A DNA stretch of 64,000 nucleotides from Bizionia myxarmorum (GTDB lineage Bacteria > Bacteroidota > Bacteroidia > Flavobacteriales > Flavobacteriaceae): positions 62,001-126,000 of the forward strand of contig NZ_VSKK01000004.1 in NCBI RefSeq assembly GCF_008086205.1, written 5' to 3'. Numbering within the stretch: position 1 is the stretch's first letter; every line of letters starts with the position of its first letter. The notes under the pieces were generated by a model that had not been told where the DNA came from, ran no database searches, and saw only the letters and a list, made by a program, of their open reading frames with translations. Made by a program: the position numbers and the translations under genes. Shown piece after piece: positions 1 through 6,028 of the stretch.

Positions 1-1035
1 GCCTTTATTGCACAAAACGCAGGTAATATGAGCTCACCAATTATTGCGGGTACCGTTTATTTATGGACTCACGTTTCTGCACCAATTTCGGCAACGGATC
101 CTTTTTACGGTAATTATGTTTATAATTATAACGCTAATGATTATATAGCATATAATGGCACGGGCTCCAATCCTCCTAATTTTAATGGAAATATTGGAGC
201 TGGTCAAGCATTTTTTGTCCTCATGAATGATGGTGCATCCACACCTTCTAACGTTGAGTTTAATAATTCCATGCGCTTTGACTCTGCACTAGCACCTTAC
301 GATAATAATGAGTTTTTTAGAGATGGCGAAAACACCAATCGGAGTCCTTTAGAAAAACACCGCATTTGGATAGATCTTGTGGCTTCAAACAATAAAGCCA
401 ATTCCATTCTAGTCGGCTATATAGAAAACGCAACCAATTATGTTGATATACTTTTTGATGGTCATGAATTAAGCGAAACAAGTAACCGTTTCTACTCGCT
501 AGTTAGCTCGGAAGAAATGGCTATACAAGGAAGAGCATTGCCGTTTGTTGATTCCGATTTGGTACCATTAGGCGTTAAAATTGCTACTAATGGTAATTAC
601 AAAATAGCATTAAATACGCTTGACGGATTATTTTCAGAAACCGATCAAACTATATATATTGAAGATATATACACGAATACCATTCACAACATCCGTATGT
701 CGCCTTATAGTTTCCATTCGGAAACCGGAATATTCAATGACAGATTCATTTTAAGATATACAGATAACGCATTGTCCCTTGATGATTTTAATGCCAACTC
801 TGGCATAACAATCAGCGCGCCAAATAGCAATTATATTAAGGTGTCATCTAAAAACAGTGCTATTAAATCAGTTTATGTTTATGATATGTTAGGGCGCCAA
901 TTAATTCAGAAACTAAACATTAATTCACAAGAAATAGTTATAGATAACATGAGTTTTTCTGAAGGCACTTATATCGTTAAAGCCATCACGACTAATAATA
1001 TAACGCGCATTGAAAAAGTGGTTTTAAAACATTAA
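1..1035 (+). CDS. T9SS type A sorting domain protein (5' partial)
   Basis: The reading frame is open to the first base of the window, so the N-terminus and signal peptide lie outside it. The last ~75 residues look like a type IX secretion C-terminal sorting domain: a short beta-rich module with 'VYDMLGRQL', then 'GTYIVKA' and a final 'RIEKVVLKH'. In Bacteroidota such domains route a protein across the outer membrane and are cleaved off for surface attachment or release. The upstream ~250 residues are Asn-, Tyr- and Ser-rich and presumably belong to a large secreted repeat or adhesin-like protein; I recognise no catalytic motif. A strong hairpin terminator follows 27 bases after the stop. Confident on the sorting domain, not on the function. 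Confidence 0.85.
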   Translation, partial: AFIAQNAGNMSSPIIAGTVYLWTHVSAPISATDPFYGNYVYNYNANDYIAYNGTGSNPPNFNGNIGAGQAFFVLMNDGASTPSNVEFNNSMRFDSALAPYDNNEFFRDGENTNRSPLEKHRIWIDLVASNNKANSILVGYIENATNYVDILFDGHELSETSNRFYSLVSSEEMAIQGRALPFVDSDLVPLGVKIATNGNYKIALNTLDGLFSETDQTIYIEDIYTNTIHNIRMSPYSFHSETGIFNDRFILRYTDNALSLDDFNANSGITISAPNSNYIKVSSKNSAIKSVYVYDMLGRQLIQKLNINSQEIVIDNMSFSEGTYIVKAITTNNITRIEKVVLKH

Positions 1036-1061
1036 TCTTTTAATATAATTCTTAAAATTCC

Positions 1062-1100
1062 AAAACGACCTTGGTTTTAAATAATTAAGGTCGTTTTTTT
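1062..1100 (+). terminator. Rho-independent terminator of the T9SS gene
   Basis: An 11-bp perfect stem, AAAACGACCTT (1062-1072) with AAGGTCGTTTT (1087-1097), is followed by a T run. It lies just past the stop codon at 1035. Confidence 0.8.
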
Positions 1101-1526
1101 ATGGCATAAACTGAAATACGACATCACAAACCCACCACCCAACGATTTCAATCATTAATGTAATTAGTGTCAATCACATCCTCCCTGTAATTCGTGTCTA
1201 AATATGCAATCCCTCCGCGAAACTTTGCGTGACTCCGTAAATCTCTGTGTAACAACCAAAAAAAAACAATCTAAAACTAATACCTCACCTATAGATACCC
1301 TATAGATACCCTATGGATACCCTATGGATACCCTATGAAAAACAGAATGGATACAAAACAACCTAAAACAGGAACATATGTAACTAATTCAAACAAAAGT
1401 GGAATTTTCCGACTTCAAACAGAAAATAAGGAAATAAAGTGACATAAAAAGAAACACTAAAAATGTCATCAAAAAATAAACCAGAACTTTAAAGCAGCAA
1501 GTTTTAATATTAAAAACAACCTCAAT
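1101..1526. other. Gene-free stretch with decayed dispersed repeat
   Basis: There is no credible reading frame here. About 1165-1255 carries phrases such as ATTCGTGTCTA, GCGAAACTTTGCGTGA and TAAATCTCTGTGTAAC, which I recall as a dispersed intergenic repeat type in Bacteroidota genomes (memory, not checked). An 11-base tandem array follows at 1289-1337. The rest is featureless AT-rich DNA. Confidence 0.5.
1289..1337. repeat. 11-bp tandem repeat, four copies plus a part
   Basis: Units CTATAGATACC (1289-1299 and 1300-1310) are followed by CTATGGATACC (1311-1321 and 1322-1332), then a partial CTATG. The second pair differs from the first by one base, which suggests duplication of a two-unit block or a spreading substitution. 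Confidence 0.9.
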
Positions 1527-1868
1527 TTAACGTTTTAGGTATCTCGCAAAACTCCAAAACGATCGGGTTTTTAAATAATTAAAATCGTTTTCATGTAAAT
1601 AAGCTTCGCGCTCAAAAGATATATTACAGTAAGCCAGTTTCCAAGATCTATATTGAATGAAACGAAATAAGAATTCAAATAAATACAAAATAAAAAAAGG
1701 GAGAATCAGCAGTTCTATTTGCTGTCTAATATGAATGCGCTCATGATTTATCAAGACGACATCATCTTTTAAAAATGCATACTTTAAAAATATAAAAGGC
1801 CAAATGGTTAAACCCAAATACCGTTTAGGCATCAGATATTTCGAAACGATAATCATAACTAACTGCAT
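1527..1868 (-). CDS. Small membrane protein with HExxH motif, function unknown
   Basis: This 113-residue protein has a hydrophobic N-terminus, a 'NHERIHIRQQ' motif near residues 41-50 (HExxH, the zinc-binding core of many metallopeptidases), a strongly hydrophobic segment right after it (about residues 52-70), and a later 'FEREAY' whose Glu could be a third ligand. It is much shorter than M48 or M56 peptidases, and I do not recognise a named family beyond this motif arrangement. It is transcribed divergently from the DUF5522 gene with a 35-base gap. A membrane zinc protein is an inference from the motif only. Confidence 0.6.
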   Translation of the reverse strand: MQLVMIIVSKYLMPKRYLGLTIWPFIFLKYAFLKDDVVLINHERIHIRQQIELLILPFFILYLFEFLFRFIQYRSWKLAYCNISFEREAYLHENDFNYLKTRSFWSFARYLKR

Positions 1869-1891
1869 TCAAAAATTAGTCCAATTTACGT

Positions 1892-1899
1892 TATATTTG
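1892..1899 (+). promoter_or_regulatory. Bacteroidota -7 promoter element TATATTTG
   Basis: TATATTTG matches the TAnnTTTG -7 consensus. It ends only 4 bases before the ATG at 1904, so the transcript would be leaderless or nearly so. No clear -33 TTTG box is seen. Confidence 0.45.
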
Positions 1900-1903
1900 T
1901 AAA

Positions 1904-2056
1904 ATGAAGAAGATTATACCCATTGAAGAAGGCGATTTTTACTGGACTCCAGAAGGCTATCGCTGTTTTACAGAACAATACCACCTAAAACGTGGTTATT
2001 GCTGTGAAAGTGGTTGCCGCCATTGCCCGTATGGGTTTAATTCAAAAAAGCATTAG
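1904..2056 (+). CDS. DUF5522 family Cys-rich small protein
   Basis: A 50-residue protein starting MKKIIPIEEGDFYW and ending in a 'YCCESGCRHCPYGF' motif. The CCxxGCRHCPYG cluster is characteristic of DUF5522, a small family of unknown function in Bacteroidota. The four clustered cysteines and a histidine suggest metal or Fe-S binding, but this is not shown. It was found by reading the sequence directly because it is short. It starts 4 bases after a TAnnTTTG promoter element and is divergent from the HExxH gene. Confidence 0.8.
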   Translation: MKKIIPIEEGDFYWTPEGYRCFTEQYHLKRGYCCESGCRHCPYGFNSKKH

Positions 2057-2083
2057 CCATTTAAAAAAAATACAGAGTTTAGT

Positions 2084-2104
2084 GTAGAGAGTAGAGAATA
2101 GAGA
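2084..2104. repeat. Heptamer array GTAGAGA x3
   Basis: GTAGAGA, GTAGAGA, ATAGAGA in direct succession. It lies in the short interval between the DUF5522 gene and hutU and is the first of two heptamer arrays there. Confidence 0.8.
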
Positions 2105-2143
2105 ATATAAGAAAATAAATGCTGAGTACTGAAAACCGATTAC

Positions 2144-2198
2144 CGAACACTGAACACTGAACACTGAACACTGAATACTGAATACTGAATACTGAACA
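2144..2198. repeat. Heptamer array TGAACAC/TGAATAC, about 8 copies
   Basis: Units are CGAACAC, three TGAACAC, three TGAATAC and a final TGAACA, ending one base before the hutU ATG at 2200. The whole ribosome-binding region of hutU is therefore made of the array. Copy-number change by slippage would alter the leader of hutU. Confidence 0.9.
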
Positions 2199-2199
2199 T

Positions 2200-4194
2200 A
2201 TGACATTTCAAGAACACATACTACAAGGGATTCCAGATAATTTACCAGAACCAAAAGCATACAACCCTGATATAAATCACGCGCCAAAACGAAAATCTAT
2301 TCTAACGGACGAGGAGAAAAAACTCGCCTTAAGAAATGCCTTACGCTATTTTGATTCCAAACATCATGAAACCTTGCTTGCCGAGTTTAAAAATGAATTG
2401 GAAAGCTATGGCAGAATATATATGTATCGATTCCGTCCTGATTATAAAATGTATGCGCGGTCAATAGATGACTATCCTTCGCAAACAAAACAAGCTGCTG
2501 CCATTATGCTTATGATTCAAAATAATTTGGATTATGCTGTGGCGCAACATCCACATGAACTTATTACTTATGGTGGAAACGGTGGTGTTTTTTCCAATTG
2601 GGCACAGTATTTATTAACCATGAAATATTTGGCAGAAATGACCGAGGAGCAAACGCTTGCCATGTATTCTGGGCATCCTATGGGTTTATTTCCATCTCAT
2701 AAAGAGGCACCACGCGTGGTTGTAACCAATGGCATGATGATTCCTAATTATTCCAAACCGGATGATTATGAAAAATTTAACGCGCTTGGGGTTACGCAAT
2801 ATGGCCAAATGACGGCTGGTAGTTTTATGTATATTGGTCCTCAAGGCATTGTTCATGGCACAACGATTACCGTTTTGAATGGCTTTAGAAAAATTAATAA
2901 ATCACCAAAAGGAAATCTTTTTGTTACTTCTGGATTAGGTGGCATGAGTGGCGCGCAACCAAAAGCAGGAAATATTGCGGGCTGTATTACCGTTTGCGCA
3001 GAAGTAAATCCTAAAATAACTCAAGTACGACTGGATCAAGGTTGGATTGACGAAAAAATAACCGATTTAGATGTATTAGTGTCTCGTGTTGAAAAAGCGA
3101 AAAAGAATCATGAAACCATCTCCATTGCGTATTTAGGAAATATAGTGGATGTTTGGGAAAAATTTGATGAAGCCCAAGTTAAAATCGATTTGGGAAGTGA
3201 TCAAACGTCCTTACACAATCCTTGGGCTGGTGGTTATTATCCTGTAGGAATGAGTTTTGAAGAAGCTAACGACATGATGGCTAATAATCCTAAATTATTT
3301 AAAGAAAAAGTTCAGGAAACGCTTCGTCGTCACGCCAGAGCTATCAATAAACATACAGATAAAGGCACATATTTCTTTGATTATGGAAATGCATTTCTAT
3401 TGGAAGCTTCACGTGCGGGCGCTGATGTTATGGCTAAAAATCCTACTATTGGACGTGAGTTTAAATTCCCTAGTTATGTACAAGATATTATGGGACCTAT
3501 GTGTTTTGATTATGGTTTTGGGCCATTCCGTTGGGTTTGTGCTTCCGGAAAACCAGAAGATTTAGCTAAAACGGATGCTATTGCATGTCAGGTTTTAGAA
3601 GAAATTAAGAAGCATTCACCTGAAGAAATTCAGCAACAAATGACGGATAACATCCAATGGATTCAAGGCGCTCAAGATAATAAATTGGTTGTGGGCTCGC
3701 AGGCTAGAATATTATATGCAGATGCAGAAGGCCGGATGAAAATAGCCCAAGCTTTTAATGATGCCATTGAAGCAGGAGAAATTGGTCAAATAATTTTAGG
3801 ACGTGATCATCATGATGTTTCTGGAACAGACTCACCATATCGTGAAACCAGTAATATATATGATGGATCGCGCTACACAGCAGATATGGCCATACAAAAT
3901 GTAATAGGTGATAGTTTTAGAGGTGCTACTTGGGTAAGTATTCATAATGGCGGCGGTGTAGGCTGGGGTGAAGTTATAAATGGTGGTTTTGGTATGGTTC
4001 TTGATGGTACTAAAGATGCCGAAAGACGCTTAAAATCAATGCTTTTCTGGGATGTTACCAATGGTATTTCTAGGAGAAGTTGGGCTCGAAATGACGAGGC
4101 CATTTGTGCTATTAAGCGCGCTATGAAAGCTGAGCCAAATTTAAAAGTAACCCTTCCGAATTTGGTTGACGATAAATTGATAGACTCGTTATAA
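2200..4194 (+). CDS. hutU: Urocanate hydratase
   Basis: HutU adds water to urocanate to give 4-imidazolone-5-propionate, the second step of histidine breakdown, using tightly bound NAD+. Family features seen here are the N-terminal 'YGGNGGVFSNW', the Rossmann-like 'FVTSGLGGMSGAQPKA', 'DQTSLHNPWAGGYYP', and 'GPMCFDYGFGPFRWVCASG' carrying the conserved Cys region. At 664 residues it is of the longer form compared with about 555 for the Pseudomonas enzyme. No hutH, hutI or hutG lies nearby, so the pathway genes are scattered or elsewhere. The start immediately follows a heptamer array and no Shine-Dalgarno is visible, as is normal for the phylum. A DUF4136 lipoprotein follows after 20 bases. Confidence 0.95.
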   Translation: MTFQEHILQGIPDNLPEPKAYNPDINHAPKRKSILTDEEKKLALRNALRYFDSKHHETLLAEFKNELESYGRIYMYRFRPDYKMYARSIDDYPSQTKQAAAIMLMIQNNLDYAVAQHPHELITYGGNGGVFSNWAQYLLTMKYLAEMTEEQTLAMYSGHPMGLFPSHKEAPRVVVTNGMMIPNYSKPDDYEKFNALGVTQYGQMTAGSFMYIGPQGIVHGTTITVLNGFRKINKSPKGNLFVTSGLGGMSGAQPKAGNIAGCITVCAEVNPKITQVRLDQGWIDEKITDLDVLVSRVEKAKKNHETISIAYLGNIVDVWEKFDEAQVKIDLGSDQTSLHNPWAGGYYPVGMSFEEANDMMANNPKLFKEKVQETLRRHARAINKHTDKGTYFFDYGNAFLLEASRAGADVMAKNPTIGREFKFPSYVQDIMGPMCFDYGFGPFRWVCASGKPEDLAKTDAIACQVLEEIKKHSPEEIQQQMTDNIQWIQGAQDNKLVVGSQARILYADAEGRMKIAQAFNDAIEAGEIGQIILGRDHHDVSGTDSPYRETSNIYDGSRYTADMAIQNVIGDSFRGATWVSIHNGGGVGWGEVINGGFGMVLDGTKDAERRLKSMLFWDVTNGISRRSWARNDEAICAIKRAMKAEPNLKVTLPNLVDDKLIDSL

Positions 4195-4214
4195 CCTAAT
4201 TTAAAATTCACACT

Positions 4215-4760
4215 ATGAAAAAGACACTTTTAACATCCTTGTTAGCCCTAATTATTATGGTTACACTAACTTCTTGTGGTTCTGTGCAAGTTGTTGCCGA
4301 TTATGACAAAGCAGTAAATTTTGACAATTTCAAAACATTTGCATTTTACAAACCTGGTATTGATAAGGCCGAAATTAATGATTTAGATAAACGTCGAATT
4401 TTGCGCGCTATAGAAAATGAACTTACATCCAAAGGTTTTATAAAATCTGAAAATCCAGATCTATTGGTAAGTATTATTGCATCTTCTCGTGAAAAGATTG
4501 ATGTTTATAATAATTACTATGGTGGTTATGGAGCTGGATGGGGTTGGAATCCGTATTACTACGGAAACTACAACAATAACGTTTCCTCTACAACAGAAGG
4601 TGCCTTATACATTGATTTAATTGATGCCAAAAAAAAGGAATTGGTTTGGCAAGGTCAAGGCGTTGGCTATTTAAATTCTAACATGGAACAGAAAGAAGAA
4701 CGTATAAAACAATTTGTAAAGGAAATTATGGCGGTCTATCCCCCAACTCCTAAAAAATAA
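4215..4760 (+). CDS. DUF4136 family lipoprotein
   Basis: A 181-residue protein with a signal peptide and lipobox (LTSC, Cys near residue 21), so it is an anchored envelope lipoprotein. The remainder fits DUF4136: 'VVADYDKAVNFDNFKTFAF' at the start of the mature part, a Gly/Tyr/Asn-rich middle, and a C-terminal 'KELVWQGQG' strand followed by a helix. The role of DUF4136 is unknown. It lies 20 bases after hutU on the same strand, so co-transcription is possible but a functional link is not implied. A strong terminator follows. Confidence 0.85.
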   Translation: MKKTLLTSLLALIIMVTLTSCGSVQVVADYDKAVNFDNFKTFAFYKPGIDKAEINDLDKRRILRAIENELTSKGFIKSENPDLLVSIIASSREKIDVYNNYYGGYGAGWGWNPYYYGNYNNNVSSTTEGALYIDLIDAKKKELVWQGQGVGYLNSNMEQKEERIKQFVKEIMAVYPPTPKK

Positions 4761-4765
4761 AACAT

Positions 4766-4800
4766 AAAAAAAAGGACTCAAAATTGAGTCCTTTTTTTTA
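4766..4800. terminator. Bidirectional terminator between convergent genes
   Basis: Stem AAAGGACTCA (4771-4780) with TGAGTCCTTT, loop AAAT, flanked by A and T runs on either side. It can serve the DUF4136 gene on the plus strand and the gene ending at 4815 on the minus strand. Confidence 0.85.
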
Positions 4801-4814
4801 TTCAAAAATTCTAG

Positions 4815-5165
4815 TTACTTCTTTGCTTTCAAAGAAGCTTCATAAATTTCGTATTGACTTGGTGTTAAAATCTTTTTATAACCTTCAGTAATTCTAGAGT
4901 TTACAGTTTTAATACCTTCTTGTCTTAAATTATCTGTAGCATCTCTTTTCATTAATTCACCCATATTCTGTTCAGCATCAACTAAAACTTTAAAGATACC
5001 GCTTTGCTGTTCCCCTGTTAAGGTAACAAGATTGTGCAATTCTAAAGTTTTTTGTTTCGCTATAGATTCTGCGCTTTGCTGTCTGTCTGATGATTGAGCT
5101 GCTGAAAATTGCATGCCCACAAAAAACAATGCCATAAAACTAAAAAGTGAAATGTATTTTTTCAT
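4815..5165 (-). CDS. Small secreted helical protein (Spy/CpxP-like features)
   Basis: A 116-residue protein with a clear signal peptide ('FMALFFVGMQFSAAQSS'). The mature part is helical and contains two 'LT..Q' elements ('VTLTGEQQ' and 'ILTPSQYEIYE'), the kind of motif found in periplasmic Spy/CpxP-type and related small proteins. A periplasmic or secreted helical protein is well supported; chaperone function is only a resemblance. It is convergent with the DUF4136 gene and shares its terminator. No partner gene is seen. Confidence 0.65.
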   Translation of the reverse strand: MKKYISLFSFMALFFVGMQFSAAQSSDRQQSAESIAKQKTLELHNLVTLTGEQQSGIFKVLVDAEQNMGELMKRDATDNLRQEGIKTVNSRITEGYKKILTPSQYEIYEASLKAKK

Positions 5166-5333
5166 AATAAGATTAAATTAATGTGTGTGATTAATAAGGG
5201 TTCAATATACAAAATATATCTAAATATTTTAATAGTGTGTTTATTTATTCAAGGAAACAGAAACAAGAATACCCAAATTTAAACCGTAAATCATTTATTT
5301 TTCATAAATATTGAAATTAATCTATAAAAAGTC

Positions 5334-5363
5334 TTTGACATCCAATTTATTAAGCTATATTTG
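5334..5363 (+). promoter_or_regulatory. Bacteroidota promoter of the cold-shock gene
   Basis: TTTG at 5334-5337 (-33) and TATATTTG at 5356-5363 (-7, TAnnTTTG) are separated by 18 bases, matching the flavobacterial consensus. The predicted start is near 5370, giving a leader of about 22 AT-rich bases. Confidence 0.8.
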
Positions 5364-5391
5364 CAGCTTAATTAAATAAATTATTATTATT

Positions 5392-5583
5392 ATGAGTACT
5401 GGTACAGTAAAATTTTTTAATGACTCTAAAGGTTTTGGATTCATCACGGAAGAAGGAAACAATAAAGAGCATTTTGTGCACATTTCTGGCTTAATCGACG
5501 AAGTAAGAGAAGGCGATCAAGTTGAATTTGATTTAACAGAAGGTAAAAAAGGATTAAACGCGATTAACGTAAAAGTTATCTAA
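5392..5583 (+). CDS. Cold-shock domain protein
   Basis: A 63-residue single cold-shock domain, the usual size for a CspA-type protein. RNP1 'KGFGFI' is intact and RNP2 reads 'EHFVHIS'. These bind single-stranded RNA or DNA, in vivo mostly preventing mRNA secondary structure. It starts 'MSTGTVKFFNDSKGFGFI', as typical for the family. It is monocistronic with its own consensus promoter and a perfect-stem terminator. The leader is short, unlike the long thermosensor leader of E. coli cspA, so cold regulation cannot be assumed. Confidence 0.95.
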   Translation: MSTGTVKFFNDSKGFGFITEEGNNKEHFVHISGLIDEVREGDQVEFDLTEGKKGLNAINVKVI

Positions 5584-5604
5584 TTATATACTTTTAAAAC
5601 GTCT

Positions 5605-5639
5605 AAAAGAGCCTATCATAACGATAGGCTCTTTTTTTT
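5605..5639 (+). terminator. Terminator of the cold-shock gene
   Basis: Stem AAAAGAGCCTATC with GATAGGCTCTTTT around a short loop, then a T run. Confidence 0.85.
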
Positions 5640-5665
5640 ATCTTTTATTTACATATTTAAAACAA

Positions 5666-5696
5666 AAAAACCAGATTTAAAAATCTGGCTTTTTCT
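5666..5696 (-). terminator. Terminator of the small lipoprotein gene
   Basis: CCAGATT (5671-5677) pairs with AATCTGG, with A and T runs on either side. It lies just downstream of the minus-strand gene ending at 5715. Confidence 0.65.
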
Positions 5697-5714
5697 ATTT
5701 GTAAAGATTACGTA

Positions 5715-5960
5715 TTAGTTATCTTCTTTGATTTTTATTTTGGTTTCGCCGTCGTCGCTTTCTTTAATTTTGACCTTCTTATCGTCGGTTTCCATCTTGA
5801 TTTTAGTATCATTAGCGCGTTCTTTCACTTCGATGTCAGCACCCTCATTTTGCATTTCCTCAATTAATTCTTCTTTTTGCGTTTTGTCCTCTTCTCTACA
5901 AGATGAAAAAGCAATCATAAAAACTAATAAGAAGGTTGCCTTGTACATTAAATTTTTCAT
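5715..5960 (-). CDS. Small charged lipoprotein, function unknown
   Basis: 81 residues with a signal peptide ending in lipobox 'FSSC' near residue 21. The mature ~60 residues are almost all Lys, Glu and Asp with a repeating 'KIKMETDDKKVKIKES' beta-like pattern. I do not recognise the family; many flavobacteria carry similar short charged lipoproteins. It stands alone with its own terminator. Confidence 0.7.
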   Translation of the reverse strand: MKNLMYKATFLLVFMIAFSSCREEDKTQKEELIEEMQNEGADIEVKERANDTKIKMETDDKKVKIKESDDGETKIKIKEDN

Positions 5961-6028
5961 AATATTAAATTTTAGTTTATTAGTGTTGTGTAAAACTAAT
6001 CATTAACAGGCAACTAATTTAACTCGAA

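Noticed and set aside
2144-2198. Possible CRISPR array
   Set aside because: Units are 7 bases with no spacers; a simple tandem repeat. The arrays at 20571 and 36045 are rejected for the same reason.
2042-2287. Minus-strand frame rich in Ser, Tyr, Val and Cys
   Set aside because: It is a translation of the heptamer array and overlaps the hutU start; repeat-derived composition and no independent support.
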